64,000 bases of DNA from Idiomarina fontislapidosi (GCF_003226255.1 NZ_QJST01000002.1:186001-250000), one strand, 5' to 3'. Shown: positions 26,065-35,709, numbered from the stretch's first letter. A program made the numbers and translations. The notes: a model not told the origin generated them from the letters alone.

Positions 26065-27063
26065 ATGAGTCAATATAAAGCGATTAAATTAGTCAAACGA
26101 CCTCAGCCAGGTCCTGTCTCTCAAGATATCTTTGAGGTTGTTGAGCTTGATCGTCCGAATGTCGAAAACGGCCAACTACTGATTAAACAAACCCATATGT
26201 CGCTTGATCCAGCCATGTTCGGTTGGATGAGCCCAGATAGAGAAAGCTATATTCCCCCCGTTGAACTAGGCTCTGTTATGCGCAGTTCAGGGGTGGGTGA
26301 AGTCGTCGCCAGTAAACACCCGGACTTTTCCGAAGGTGACCGTGTCATGGGTATGATGGGTTGGCAGGAATATGCTCTGAGCGATGGGCAAGGCATTAAC
26401 AAAGTACAAACGGATGCACCGGATGAAATGGTACTGTCGGTATTTGCCCTACCCGGCCTGACCGCAACTCAGGGCCTTCTCAATGTTGGCAAACCTAAGC
26501 AAGGTGAAACATTGGTGGTCACAGGTGCAGCTGGATCCGTAGGCTCAATTGTCGGTCAAATGGCAAAAGCGGATGGTCTCACCGTGATTGGTGTAGTCGG
26601 TTCAGACGAAAAAGCAGAGTGGATTGTTAACGAACTTGGGTTTGACGGCGCAGTCAACTACAAGACTGATGACATTCCCACCAAGTTAGCTGAATTAACG
26701 CCAAATGGCATTGACCTCTATTTTGAGAATACCGGCGGTCCGATTCAACATGCGGTCATGGGACGCATGAATGCACATGGGCGCGTGGTTGTCTGTGGCA
26801 TGATCGCGGATTACGATAAAGAGCAACCAAGCCCAGGCCCTAGCTGGGTTCCTATCATCAAGAAGCGACTCAGTATTCAAGGCTTCACCATGCCTGATCA
26901 TTTTGATCAGATCCCGAGTCTACTGCAGCAGTTAACACCTTATGTTACGAAAGGCGATATTAAGTATCGCGCTCACGTTTTAGAGGGATTAGAGTCGGCC
27001 ATTGAAGGACTGAATATGTTCCTGTCTGGTGAGAACCAAGGTAAATTGTTGGTTAAGCTGTAA
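26065..27063 (+). CDS. NADP-dependent oxidoreductase, MDR double-bond reductase type
   Basis: Start is ATG 26065 with CGAGGAA before it; 332 residues. The protein belongs to the zinc-free medium-chain reductases of the curcumin/alkenal reductase (leukotriene B4 12-hydroxydehydrogenase-like) type: LIKQTHMSLDPAMFGWMSPD, cofactor motif VTGAAGSVGSIVGQMAKADG, DLYFENTGGPIQHAVMGRMN, and a C-terminal GENQGKLLVKL. It reduces carbon-carbon double bonds of reactive enals or enones with NADPH. The ECF11-like promoter ahead suggests it detoxifies lipid-peroxidation carbonyls made by singlet oxygen. In other bacteria similar genes are general housekeeping reductases. Confidence 0.88.
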   Translation: MSQYKAIKLVKRPQPGPVSQDIFEVVELDRPNVENGQLLIKQTHMSLDPAMFGWMSPDRESYIPPVELGSVMRSSGVGEVVASKHPDFSEGDRVMGMMGWQEYALSDGQGINKVQTDAPDEMVLSVFALPGLTATQGLLNVGKPKQGETLVVTGAAGSVGSIVGQMAKADGLTVIGVVGSDEKAEWIVNELGFDGAVNYKTDDIPTKLAELTPNGIDLYFENTGGPIQHAVMGRMNAHGRVVVCGMIADYDKEQPSPGPSWVPIIKKRLSIQGFTMPDHFDQIPSLLQQLTPYVTKGDIKYRAHVLEGLESAIEGLNMFLSGENQGKLLVKL

Positions 27064-27071
27064 CGCCGAGC

Positions 27072-27100
27072 GGTCGCTTGCACGCTGCGTGTCAGCGACC
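27072..27100. terminator. hairpin between convergent genes
   Basis: GGTCGCT/AGCGACC stem with an inner CACGC/GCGTG pairing, between the oxidoreductase and the diguanylate cyclase genes. There is no T tract on either side, so termination is uncertain. Confidence 0.4.
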
Positions 27101-27109
27101 CTATCTCAT

Positions 27110-28291
27110 TCACTGTGTTGCCTCAACACGATTACGCCCGCTTCGTTTTCCTTTGTAGAGCATCTCGTCAGCTTGCTGAATAAGTTCGTCTAACATGGTT
27201 TCGTCGCGTTTAACCGCGATGCCAATGGTCACACTGAGTGAAATACCGTCAAGCGGTTCTGCCAATTCGATAGTCGCGACACATGATTTTAGCCGCGTAG
27301 CAACGCTAATAGCCTGTTGGCATTCGATGTTCGGCATGGCAACAATAAACTCTTCCCCCCCAAACCGACCTATCACGTCTACTTCGCGCAATGCACATCG
27401 TAACGTCGACGCCACCTGTTTGAGTACGATATCACCCTGCATATGTCCCCACGAATCATTAATTCGCTTAAAGTGATCAATATCAATCATCAGTATGCAA
27501 AAAGCAGAGTTATCATGTCGGGCGCTTCGCAACAAACCTTCTGCACGCTTAATAAAATGACTACGCGTTGCCAGTCCAGTCAGCGCATCTTGTTCGGCGA
27601 GCATGCGTAACTGTGCTTCTAATGCGCGACGATGTTCGACTTCTTGCTGTAAGCGTGCATTTTGTTCACGCTCGTCATTAAGCAGTGAAAACTGTCGACG
27701 TTGCAAAAGCTCAAGCCGCAGTAACGCACAATACCCGACAATATTAGCCATAGCGAGTAATAGCGTGAGTCGCATCGTGGTTGTGATCGGAACGTCTACA
27801 AATATAACAGCCGCGCTAATAAAGCCAACACTGAGAAAAACACTCGCGCAGGTAGCGATGCTAAGTACGTTTGGAATCAGTAAATAAAATGCCATGGTAG
27901 CAACGACGACGGCGGTGATTTGAGTCAGTAAACTTTCAGGACGCAACGGAATAATTACAACGATACCCGTTGCCAATATCCAAAGTGGTATCGCATGAAG
28001 CAGCGGTCTAGATGACAAGCACCCCACTCGACCGATGATAACTGCCAATGCAATACACGCGAGCACGACCGAAATACGCATCGCCGCGAGCGCGTAGAAT
28101 CCAGATGTATCACCGAGCAAGTTGTAATCGGTGATGGTGAACATCGCAAAAATGAGTGCAACAATAATGAGTGCTAACCGCGTATCACGTCTGACGGTCA
28201 GTTTTATCGACTCGCGATAACGCGCTTCCTGCTCGGACTCTTTGAACTGTCCAGTGAGCCAACTGATGTTGTACTTTTTATTTAATGGCAA
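27110..28291 (-). CDS. membrane-bound diguanylate cyclase (GGDEF)
   Basis: The 393-residue protein starts at TTG 28291, the only start possible before an in-frame stop upstream, with AAGGGA ahead of it. About six membrane helices (residues 38-195) form a 5TM/MASE-like sensor; a short coiled coil (about 200-225) leads to the GGDEF domain. The active-site motif is GGEEF, preceded by the product-inhibition site REVD with the usual five-residue spacing (RxxD-x5-GGEEF), so it should make c-di-GMP and be feedback controlled. The ligand of the membrane part is unknown. The gene is monocistronic. Confidence 0.92.
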   Translation of the reverse strand: MPLNKKYNISWLTGQFKESEQEARYRESIKLTVRRDTRLALIIVALIFAMFTITDYNLLGDTSGFYALAAMRISVVLACIALAVIIGRVGCLSSRPLLHAIPLWILATGIVVIIPLRPESLLTQITAVVVATMAFYLLIPNVLSIATCASVFLSVGFISAAVIFVDVPITTTMRLTLLLAMANIVGYCALLRLELLQRRQFSLLNDEREQNARLQQEVEHRRALEAQLRMLAEQDALTGLATRSHFIKRAEGLLRSARHDNSAFCILMIDIDHFKRINDSWGHMQGDIVLKQVASTLRCALREVDVIGRFGGEEFIVAMPNIECQQAISVATRLKSCVATIELAEPLDGISLSVTIGIAVKRDETMLDELIQQADEMLYKGKRSGRNRVEATQ

Positions 28292-28530
28292 GATTAAGTC
28301 CCTTTAACAATTCATTGATCGCTCAATGATCAACATTAATAAATCAAGCACTTCCTTTAGACAACGATCATGCGATGCGTCAAGAATAATAAACCAAATT
28401 TCTACATTGATTGTAATCACAATAAGCGTTGAATGGCTATAAAATAGTTGCGTATTATCATTCTGTTTGCTAGTTAAATAAAACAGTGCGCAGGGAACGC
28501 CCACTCATATCGTGTATCCAAGGATGGAAG

Positions 28531-29244
28531 ATGACAAATACGACGCTTAATTGGGAACGGTTTTTTACTGTCAGGCTCTCTAAGTGGGCTTGGTGCGTAG
28601 GTCTTTTATTAGCACCGCTTATTTATTCGGGGTCAAAGATCTACCAAAACCATTACAAAAGCAATTATTTTGGTGTTGAAAGGCATGACCTAGTCACATT
28701 TGTATCTCACGTTGAGTATGAGCTGTATCACGTAATTATTCCGATTACCAAATATGCAGTACCCGCATTACTTATCCTTCTGAGTTTATTACATTTACTT
28801 TTAGTTGTATCACAAAAACAGCACGCTCAACTGCCGCGAGAACCTAAAAAATATAGTAGGATTGAAAACATAAACGGATCGATTCTAGAACGTGTCGTCG
28901 GTGATTACTTTCGTGAGCAGGGATTCACGGTGAAACCCTGGCAAGCGAACTTCGATAGTGTATGCGACTTAGTCGTCGAAAAAAACGGGGCGCAATATCT
29001 CGTGACTTACGACTACTGGCGAACTGATAGCATCAATTTTGCCAATGTGCTTGACCTATTTGTTGAAGTGCTCTCGAACAATATGTCGGGCGCATACATC
29101 GTTACATCAAGCCAGTTTACAGAAGCGGCCAACGCATTCTTGAGTACCAAGCCTATTGACATTATCAGCGGGACATCGTTACGCAGCTTTCTGCGCAGCT
29201 CAAAAAAATATCGTGGAAACCTGAGAAACCGAAACGCTGGGTAG
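28531..29244 (+). CDS. membrane protein with degenerate restriction-endonuclease-like domain
   Basis: Start ATG 28531 (MTNTTLNWERFFTV) has AAGGATGG before it; a longer frame from 28486 is possible. 237 residues: two membrane helices (about 20-40 and 75-100), then a C-terminal alpha/beta domain like Mrr-type nucleases: ILERVVGDYFREQGFTVKPW, FDSVCDLVVEKNGAQYLVTY, LFVEVLSNNMSGAYIVTSSQ. In active members the strand reads D...(E/Q)xK; here QYLVTYDYW has no lysine at the K position, so the nuclease is probably inactive or changed. The gene and its 239-base upstream gap are more AT-rich than the surroundings. No methylase or specificity gene is near. Confidence 0.65.
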   Translation: MTNTTLNWERFFTVRLSKWAWCVGLLLAPLIYSGSKIYQNHYKSNYFGVERHDLVTFVSHVEYELYHVIIPITKYAVPALLILLSLLHLLLVVSQKQHAQLPREPKKYSRIENINGSILERVVGDYFREQGFTVKPWQANFDSVCDLVVEKNGAQYLVTYDYWRTDSINFANVLDLFVEVLSNNMSGAYIVTSSQFTEAANAFLSTKPIDIISGTSLRSFLRSSKKYRGNLRNRNAG

Positions 29245-29245
29245 C

Positions 29246-29947
29246 TCACGCAATATGGTCATCATAATAGTTAGTAAGCAATGCGATCGCTTCATCTAAT
29301 GGCGTGTTGCTTTTTAGAATATCGTTATTGCCAAGCAACAAACGCATCATCACTTGGTTATCTTCTTCGTCGTGCCACATTTTAATGTAGCTGCCATCTT
29401 TGTAACCACGCTGCTGCCGCACGTGGTTTAACGCATTCTTACCCACGTAACTGACATAAACGGCTTCTGCGCTGCCGTAGGCCTGATACAGCATATTAAA
29501 CAGTTGGGTCAGTGACTCATTACCAAAGCATAGAGGTCGACCTAGATCGGGACGTCCTTCAAGTGCGGTATGTCGCAATAACCATTTAGCATCAAGCGCT
29601 TCGTCGGCATTTGCCCTAATACTTGCTTCAGCTAGCTTTAACGCAGCCGTTTCAACCGGGCTAGCACTTCCATCCTGGACCAATACTTCAATCACATCAG
29701 ATACCGCGAAATGCAGCACGTCAATCAACTCCATATTCGCTTGCTCATGGTCGGCTTGTTGTTTTTTCCACCACTTGTAGCCTAAGTGATCATAACGTTC
29801 GCCAAGCTCAACAATCACAGCGGCAAAATCATCACGAGCAAGTGTGGGTGCCATTGGCCAATCAGCGTCTAATCCTTGGTTGAACTGAGTCTGTAATTTG
29901 GCAATTTGCTGGGCTTGATTCACCGTCAATTGAGTGTCAATCGGCAT
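29246..29947 (-). CDS. dimeric all-alpha dUTP diphosphatase-like NTP pyrophosphatase
   Basis: The 233-residue protein fits the all-alpha NTP pyrophosphatase superfamily, dUTPase class: VIVELGERYDHLGYKWWKKQ holds the first acidic pair and NMELIDVLHFAVSDVIEVLV the ExxD-type metal ligands. A later segment (YVSYVGKNALNHVRQQRGYK) matches the nucleotide-binding C-terminal part of dimeric dUTPases. It would hydrolyse dUTP/dUDP and keep uracil out of DNA; the substrate is inferred. Convergent with the preceding gene, separated by a single base. Confidence 0.85.
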   Translation of the reverse strand: MPIDTQLTVNQAQQIAKLQTQFNQGLDADWPMAPTLARDDFAAVIVELGERYDHLGYKWWKKQQADHEQANMELIDVLHFAVSDVIEVLVQDGSASPVETAALKLAEASIRANADEALDAKWLLRHTALEGRPDLGRPLCFGNESLTQLFNMLYQAYGSAEAVYVSYVGKNALNHVRQQRGYKDGSYIKMWHDEEDNQVMMRLLLGNNDILKSNTPLDEAIALLTNYYDDHIA

Positions 29948-29988
29948 GAGAGGATCCTTGATTGATGAGCGCTGACATAAGACCTTGT

Positions 29989-30018
29989 ATAGTATCGTTT
30001 CGAGCGATATCCATGCAA
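29989..30018 (-). promoter_or_regulatory. putative sigma70 promoter of the dUTPase gene
   Basis: TTGCAT (30013-30018), 18 bases, TACTAT (29989-29994) on the minus strand, 42 bases before the start codon. Confidence 0.45.
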
Positions 30019-30039
30019 CTTAAACAAGGATTTGAAAGA

Positions 30040-30068
30040 GGCTACATGCACACACTGCGCATATAGCC
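30040..30068 (-). terminator. hairpin after eda
   Basis: Minus-strand GGCTA-T-ATGC / GCAT-G-TAGCC with a nine-base loop, 14 bases after the eda stop, followed by TCTTTC. A weak terminator for the Entner-Doudoroff operon. Confidence 0.45.
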
Positions 30069-30082
30069 GAGTGAGGATCACG

Positions 30083-30640
30083 CTAAGGCATTATCCAAGA
30101 ACCGCCAACACAGCTCACATTCGGTAATGCGAGGTAGTCTTGGTAGTTACTTTCATTAATGCCCCCCGTGGGACAAAAACGAATATCAGGAAACGGACCA
30201 TGAATTGACTTGAGAAGCTTGACGCCTCCCACAGCTTCTGCTGGGAACAGTTTAAAATGGTCGTAACCATATTCCATGCCCGTCATAAGCTCAGAGACCG
30301 TGGCAATCCCGGGAATTAATGGAATATCCGCGGCCTTACCGGCCTCGAGCAATGTTGGCGTAGCACCCGGGCTGATCGCAAATTGAGCGCCTGCGGTTTG
30401 TACTTGCGTCAGCTGAGTGGTATTTGTCACCGTGCCGGCGCCAACAATTGCATCAGGCAACTCTCGACGCATTTCTTCGATGGCATGCAAAGCAGCAGGG
30501 GTGCGTAAAGTCACCTCAAGCACTTTAAAGCCTTGTTTACAAAGGTTACGACCAAGTGGTACGGCCTGTTGAATGTCGTTAATAACGATAACAGGGATAA
30601 CACGGGACGCATTAAATATATCATTAGCAGTATATTTCAT
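30083..30640 (-). CDS. eda: KDPG/KHG aldolase, C-terminally short
   Basis: Start ATG 30640 with GAGGA five bases before it gives 185 residues (E. coli Eda has 213). The barrel core is complete: catalytic Glu in FKVLEVTLRTP, VGAGTV, QFAISPG, IPLIPGIATVSELM, the Schiff-base lysine in DHFKLFPAEA, and phosphate-binding CPTGGIN. After CVGGSWIMP a TAG stop falls where other Eda proteins continue for about 22 residues. No continuation is found in the other two frames, so this is not a simple frameshift. It cleaves KDPG to pyruvate and glyceraldehyde 3-phosphate. Last gene of the zwf operon, 8 bases after glk. Confidence 0.9.
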   Translation of the reverse strand: MKYTANDIFNASRVIPVIVINDIQQAVPLGRNLCKQGFKVLEVTLRTPAALHAIEEMRRELPDAIVGAGTVTNTTQLTQVQTAGAQFAISPGATPTLLEAGKAADIPLIPGIATVSELMTGMEYGYDHFKLFPAEAVGGVKLLKSIHGPFPDIRFCPTGGINESNYQDYLALPNVSCVGGSWIMP

Positions 30641-30648
30641 CAGGATCC

Positions 30649-31665
30649 TCAATCAACATCGGCAGTCGCAGGTGCTTTGCGCAATGTCTGTTTTAAGTAT
30701 TGAGCTACGCCGCGCATACCAGCATGCTCAGCAGTGATCACGTAGCATGGGATCGATTCGGCTAAGTTGCAGAAGCGCCCTTTTTGTTCAAACCGTGTTC
30801 TAAACTCAGAACCCGCCATCAGTGGCAATAGTTTTGGAACCACGCCTCCAGCGATATATACCCCGCCACGCGTATTAAGGGTTAACGCTAAATTACCCGC
30901 AAAACTGCCTAAGCTAGCAAAGAACTGATTGACAGTTTCAGTCGCAATCGCATCGCAACCGGTTAGCGCCCGAGCACCGATTGTTTTGGCGCGTAACGGC
31001 GGGACCGCGCGGTCATGATAATGCGCTATCGCTTGGTAGAGGTTCTCAATACCCGGTCCGGAGAGTAGCCGTTCTGCCGATACGCGACCATCAAAGCGAC
31101 GTGCTAAAAATTCGTGAATAGCCCACTCTTTTTCGTTGAGTGGTGCCCAATCAGCATGACCCCCCTCACCTGGCAGGGGCATTACATCGCCGTTTGGTAA
31201 GTACACTAAGTGACCTACCCCCAAACCAGTACCTGCACCTAGCACAGCACAAGGAGCGGACTCAATTTTCTTACCGCCACCAATTTTTTTAGTCTCGCCT
31301 TTCGCCAACGTCAATAAACTCATCGCCGCTGCAGCAAAATCGTTAAGCACAATAAAACTTGTAAGGCCTAACGCTTCACGAGTACCACGCACTGAAAATT
31401 GCCAGTGGTGATTGGTCATCTGAATCGAATCCCCCTCAGCGGGGCAAGCTATCGCTATCGCCACGTGCTCTAAAGCGACGTCTTGTTGGTCGCGATACGC
31501 AATCAGCGCATCGGTCAGATTCAAGTAATCCGCACACGGAAATACTTGTATACGGTCGAGTTCAAAGGTTTTTAAGTTAATACGACCAAAGCGCGCGTTG
31601 GTGCCACCAATGTCAGCGACTACGGCAAAATTCGTGCTGAGGTCGAGTTTTGAGTCGTTTACCAT
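30649..31665 (-). CDS. glk: glucokinase
   Basis: The 338-residue protein is of the proteobacterial Glk family (not ROK): ATP motif VVADIGGTNARFGRI near residues 15-29, IACPAEGD, FIVLNDFAAAAMSL with the catalytic Asp, AVLGAGTGLGVGHLVYLPNG, and GEGGHADWAP in the sugar-binding region. It phosphorylates glucose released from laminarin by the GH3 and GH1 enzymes encoded in the same region. Its frame follows edd without a gap. Slightly longer than E. coli Glk (321) at both ends. Confidence 0.95.
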   Translation of the reverse strand: MVNDSKLDLSTNFAVVADIGGTNARFGRINLKTFELDRIQVFPCADYLNLTDALIAYRDQQDVALEHVAIAIACPAEGDSIQMTNHHWQFSVRGTREALGLTSFIVLNDFAAAAMSLLTLAKGETKKIGGGKKIESAPCAVLGAGTGLGVGHLVYLPNGDVMPLPGEGGHADWAPLNEKEWAIHEFLARRFDGRVSAERLLSGPGIENLYQAIAHYHDRAVPPLRAKTIGARALTGCDAIATETVNQFFASLGSFAGNLALTLNTRGGVYIAGGVVPKLLPLMAGSEFRTRFEQKGRFCNLAESIPCYVITAEHAGMRGVAQYLKQTLRKAPATADVD

Positions 31666-33489
31666 TTACTGATCTTCCCTAAAAAGCACGGATGCGCCTG
31701 ACTCAGCGCCACTAAAAATGTCTCGGAAGTTACCAAACAACTCCCGGCCCATGCCAAATTGATACTCAGATAAATCCGGCGCGACTATATCACGAGAATT
31801 TAATTCATTCTCGTCGACTAACACCTCTAACCGTGCGTTTTCAAAGTCAACACTGACCAAGTCACCATCGTTTATTTTTGCAATAACCCCCCCATCTAAG
31901 GCTTCAGGTGTGACATGGATAGCTGCGGGAACGGTTCCCGAAGCGCCTGACATACGGCCATCTGTTACCAGCGCCACTTTATAACCGCGTTTTTGAAGAA
32001 CACTGAGTGAAGGTGTCAGTTTATGCAACTCTGGCATACCGTTGGCTTTAGGGCCCTGATAACGCACCACCACGACACAATCTTTGTTGAGTTTATCGGC
32101 TTTAAATGCCTCAACTAAGTCATGTTGACTGGTAAAAACCACCGCTGGCGCAGTAATCGATTTGCTACCCTCAGGTAATGACGATGTTTTGATGACCGCA
32201 CGCCCCAAGTTACCAGCTAGGACCTCTAAGCCTCCATGCTCATTGAATGCTCGGGTGTGCGGTCTTAAAACATCCTCATCAAGAGATTCTTCTGCGATAT
32301 CAACCCAGGTCAATTGACCCTCTTCCGTCAATGTTGGACGCTGTTGATATTTATCGAGCCCGTGACCCACCACAGTTTCAACGTCATCATGTAATAACCC
32401 TGCACGCAGTAGCTCACGAATTAGGAATGGCATACCGCCCGCGCGTTGGAAATGGTTAATATCCGCTTGTCCATTCGGATAGATGCGCGTTAACAGAGGG
32501 GTGACTGATGACAATTCAGCAAAATCATTCCAGTCAACCTGGTAACCCGCAGCCTTAGCTACAGCGATTAAATGCATTGTGTGGTTGGTCGAGCCGCCCG
32601 TCGCCAACAGTCCAATAATACCGTTAACAATGGATTTTGCCGTTACGATTTCGCCAATCGGGCGATAATCAGCACCCAGATCGGTAATACGCGTTACATG
32701 TTGTGCAGCCGCGCGGGTTAATTGCTCGCGTAACTCGCTTCCTGGGTTCACGAACGAAGCGCCCGGCAAGTGCAAGCCCATCATTTCGATAACGAGCTGA
32801 TTTGAATTAGCTGTACCGTAAAAAGTACAGGTTCCTGCTGAGTGGTAAGATGCGGACTCGGCATCGAGCAATTGCTCTTTATCGACTTTGCCTTCCGCGT
32901 AAAGCTCGCGAATACGTGCTTTTTCTTTATTTGAAATGCCTGATGGCATAGGTCCAGCCGGTACGAAAATAAACGGCATGTGGCCAAAGCTCAGCGCTGC
33001 GATTAATAGCCCTGGGACGATTTTATCGCAAATCCCAAGCATCAAACCGCCATCAAACATATTGTGAGATAGGCTTACCGCTGTCGCCATAGCGATAACA
33101 TCACGACTAATCAGACTCAATTCCATTCCAGGCTGACCCTGAGTAACGCCGTCGCACATTGCAGGCACACCACCCGCCACTTGCGCAACACTCCCGACAT
33201 CACGGATTGCCTTTTTCAACTTCTCTGGATAGTCATGATAAGGCTGGTGGGCTGATAACATATCGTTATAAGCGGTCACAATACCAATATTCGCTTTGGT
33301 TAAACTGCGCAGTTCACCCTTCTCTGCTTGACCGCATGCAGCAAAACCATGCGCCAAGTTGCCACACGATAAGGCGCTACGATGAGGCCCTTTGCGACGC
33401 GCTTGCGTCATGCGCTCCTGATACGCATTGCGTGAGGCTTCGCTGCGCGCTTCAATACGCTGCGTTACACGTTCTACTATCGGATTCAT
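31666..33489 (-). CDS. edd: 6-phosphogluconate dehydratase
   Basis: Start ATG 33489 ([16 protein letters not shown]) with GAGG before it; 607 residues as usual. Fe-S cluster cysteines are in [23 protein letters not shown] and [13 protein letters not shown]. It dehydrates 6-phosphogluconate to KDPG, the committed step of the Entner-Doudoroff route. Other conserved stretches are [12 protein letters not shown] and [20 protein letters not shown]. It follows pgl by 9 bases within the zwf-pgl-edd-glk-eda operon. Confidence 0.97.
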   Translation of the reverse strand: MNPIVERVTQRIEARSEASRNAYQERMTQARRKGPHRSALSCGNLAHGFAACGQAEKGELRSLTKANIGIVTAYNDMLSAHQPYHDYPEKLKKAIRDVGSVAQVAGGVPAMCDGVTQGQPGMELSLISRDVIAMATAVSLSHNMFDGGLMLGICDKIVPGLLIAALSFGHMPFIFVPAGPMPSGISNKEKARIRELYAEGKVDKEQLLDAESASYHSAGTCTFYGTANSNQLVIEMMGLHLPGASFVNPGSELREQLTRAAAQHVTRITDLGADYRPIGEIVTAKSIVNGIIGLLATGGSTNHTMHLIAVAKAAGYQVDWNDFAELSSVTPLLTRIYPNGQADINHFQRAGGMPFLIRELLRAGLLHDDVETVVGHGLDKYQQRPTLTEEGQLTWVDIAEESLDEDVLRPHTRAFNEHGGLEVLAGNLGRAVIKTSSLPEGSKSITAPAVVFTSQHDLVEAFKADKLNKDCVVVVRYQGPKANGMPELHKLTPSLSVLQKRGYKVALVTDGRMSGASGTVPAAIHVTPEALDGGVIAKINDGDLVSVDFENARLEVLVDENELNSRDIVAPDLSEYQFGMGRELFGNFRDIFSGAESGASVLFREDQ

Positions 33490-33498
33490 AAGCACCTC

Positions 33499-34203
33499 TT
33501 AGGCGGCTGAATAATAAACATCTATCGGCGTTGATCCTGCGTGAATTAGATCACTGATAGGATATTTTGTTGGGTCTGGCCGCTCCATGGCGGTTTGTAG
33601 CACTGACCACTTTTCATCGCCTGTGATGTGGAAAAATACATGATGGCTGTTCAACAACCGCTGTTTAGTTAAGCTCAAGCGGTTGTATGGCGCTGTGGTG
33701 GGCTGCGTAGCGATCAGCGCGTTAGACTGCGTTAAACCAGCCTCTAACTGCGCACAACAGGGAAATAACGATGCCGTATGGCCATCATTGCCCATGCCCA
33801 AAACAACAACATCAAATTTAGGTAATGCCGCGACTTTCGCTTCTAAAGCCGCTGCCGCATTACTGGCTTGCTCATGGCCGGTAAATAAACTCACGTACTT
33901 TGCGGCACCTACTTTATTTTTCAATAAACAGGTCTTAATTAACTTGTCGTTACTATCGTCTGAATCTGGCGAGACCCAACGTTCATCGGCCAACAAGATA
34001 GTCACTTTTGACCACTCTATATCCTTTTCATTAAGTGCAGCGAACAATGGTTTTGGAGTACGTCCACCAGACACAACAAGTGTCGCCTCGCCACGTTGTT
34101 CAATTGCTTGAGCAAGCAGTTCTGCAATTCGCTCGCTCAGTGAACTTGATAATGCTTCATTGCTGTCAAAAGTATTCACCTTGATATCCTCTTTGTTATT
34201 CAT
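33499..34203 (-). CDS. pgl: 6-phosphogluconolactonase
   Basis: Start ATG 34203 (MNNKEDIKVNTFDS), overlapping the zwf stop by 8 bases; 234 residues. DevB/SOL-type lactonase: VVSGGRTPKPLFAALNEKDI, then ILLADERWVSPDSDDSNDKL, and VLGMGNDGHTASLFPCC. It opens 6-phosphogluconolactone to 6-phosphogluconate between Zwf and Edd. Confidence 0.96.
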   Translation of the reverse strand: MNNKEDIKVNTFDSNEALSSSLSERIAELLAQAIEQRGEATLVVSGGRTPKPLFAALNEKDIEWSKVTILLADERWVSPDSDDSNDKLIKTCLLKNKVGAAKYVSLFTGHEQASNAAAALEAKVAALPKFDVVVLGMGNDGHTASLFPCCAQLEAGLTQSNALIATQPTTAPYNRLSLTKQRLLNSHHVFFHITGDEKWSVLQTAMERPDPTKYPISDLIHAGSTPIDVYYSAA

Positions 34204-35659
34204 CCCACTGCCTTCCGTCATGCGCTAGTAAAGAAACCGCTGATACAGGTCCCCAAGTGCCTGCGTGATAGGGTTTTGGTGGTTGTTCGTTTTGTTCCCA
34301 AGCGGCTAATATGCCGTCAACCCAGCGCCAGGCGTACTCCACCTCGTCGCGGTGCACGAACAAATACTGGTTACCCTGCATGGCTTCCAGCATAAGTCGT
34401 TCGTAAGCGTCAGCGATGCGCTTTTTCTCAAACGTTTCGTCAAAACTTAAATCGAGTGTAGTGGCTTTCAAATGCATCTGTTTACCCAGTCCTGGGATCT
34501 TATTCAGCATTTGTACTTCAACACCTTCGTCTGGTTGCAGACGAATAACGAGTTTATTGGGCTGTAAATCGGCAGTGGTGTCGTTAAAAATATTGTGTGG
34601 TTGCTTCTTAAACGTGATAACCACCTCGCTACGTTTTTCTGGCATACGCTTACCGGTACGCAGGTAAAACGGCACACCCGACCAGCGCCAATTATCAATA
34701 TTCACCTTCAGTGCAACGAAAGTTTCTGTGTCACTGTTCTGGCGCGCGCCCTCTTCCTGCAAGTAGCCAGGCACTTTTGTCTCACCACTAAAGCCACCTT
34801 GATACTGACCGCGCACCGATACATCTTTTGAGTTGGCTGCATCGATAGGTCTTAGTGCCTTCAATACCTTGAGTTTCTCTTCTCGAATACTTTCAGCATC
34901 CAGCCGCGATGGCGGCTCCATCGCTATCAACGAAAGCACTTGAAGAAGATGGTTTTGCACCATATCGCGTAACTGACCGGCGTCGTCGTAATATCCCCAG
35001 CGACCTTCTACGCCGACTTTTTCGGCAGCAGTAATCTGAATATGGTCTATCGCTGAATTGTCCCAATTAGAAGCGAATAGCGCATTGGCAAAGCGAAGAG
35101 CAAGCAAATTGAGTACGGTTTCTTTACCCAGATAGTGGTCAATTCGGTAGATTTGGCTTTCTTGAAAGTACTTTGCAACCGCTTGGTTAATTGTTTGTGA
35201 TGAGGCGAGATTATGACCAATTGGTTTTTCTAAAATCACTCGGGTGCTTTCACTAATCAGAGCATGGCTACTCAAACCAGCACAAATTGTGGCATACAGA
35301 CTCGGTGGCGTTGCAAGATAAAACACGCGGTCGACATCTTCGACGGCAGCGGCTTTGAGTGCTTGGTATGCTTCAGTTTTGGAGAAGTCCATTTCGACAT
35401 AATGAAAGCGCTTACAAAAACGCATCAGCACGTCGTCGACGAGTTCTTCGTCAGCCACGAATGTTTTCAGCGTTTCTTTTACACGCGCTTCAAATTGACT
35501 GTCGCTCAAACTATCTCGTGCGACGCCAATAATTTTACTGTCCTGATGCAATAACCCACTGCGGTCTAGTTGATAAAGCGCAGGGATTAATTTGCGCCGC
35601 GACAGGTCACCCAGTACCCCGAATAACACCAAATCACTGCGTTGCAAACTATCTGTCAT
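34196..35659 (-). CDS. zwf: glucose-6-phosphate 1-dehydrogenase
   Basis: The 487-residue enzyme has the NADP motif LFGVLGDLSRRKLIPALYQL (residues 12-31), EKPIGHNLASS, the substrate-binding RIDHYLGKE and catalytic region around NWDNSAIDHIQITAAEKVGV. Full length. It oxidises glucose 6-phosphate, feeding NADPH and the Entner-Doudoroff path. First gene of the minus-strand operon; a TTGACA promoter and a HexR-type operator lie upstream. Confidence 0.97.
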   Translation of the reverse strand: MTDSLQRSDLVLFGVLGDLSRRKLIPALYQLDRSGLLHQDSKIIGVARDSLSDSQFEARVKETLKTFVADEELVDDVLMRFCKRFHYVEMDFSKTEAYQALKAAAVEDVDRVFYLATPPSLYATICAGLSSHALISESTRVILEKPIGHNLASSQTINQAVAKYFQESQIYRIDHYLGKETVLNLLALRFANALFASNWDNSAIDHIQITAAEKVGVEGRWGYYDDAGQLRDMVQNHLLQVLSLIAMEPPSRLDAESIREEKLKVLKALRPIDAANSKDVSVRGQYQGGFSGETKVPGYLQEEGARQNSDTETFVALKVNIDNWRWSGVPFYLRTGKRMPEKRSEVVITFKKQPHNIFNDTTADLQPNKLVIRLQPDEGVEVQMLNKIPGLGKQMHLKATTLDLSFDETFEKKRIADAYERLMLEAMQGNQYLFVHRDEVEYAWRWVDGILAAWEQNEQPPKPYHAGTWGPVSAVSLLAHDGRQWDE

Positions 35660-35691
35660 GCATGCCTCGATAAATTTTAGTTGCGTGTTTT

Positions 35692-35706
35692 TGTAACTTT
35701 ACTACA
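35692..35706. promoter_or_regulatory. HexR-type operator at the zwf promoter
   Basis: TGTAACTTTACTACA fits the HexR palindrome TGTARTTWWAYTACA with one clear deviation. It lies downstream of the zwf -10 box, a position for repression of the whole zwf-pgl-edd-glk-eda operon. Confidence 0.75.
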
Positions 35707-35709
35707 TTT

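Noticed and set aside
28304-28504. 66-residue open frame on the minus strand
   Set aside because: AT-rich intergenic DNA overlapping the start region of the membrane protein gene; no ribosome site and no protein-like pattern.
28531-29244. Restriction-modification system
   Set aside because: Only one degenerate nuclease-like domain; no methyltransferase or specificity subunit nearby.
30000-30083. Frameshift as the cause of the short Eda
   Set aside because: Neither of the other frames after the stop encodes anything like the Eda C-terminus.
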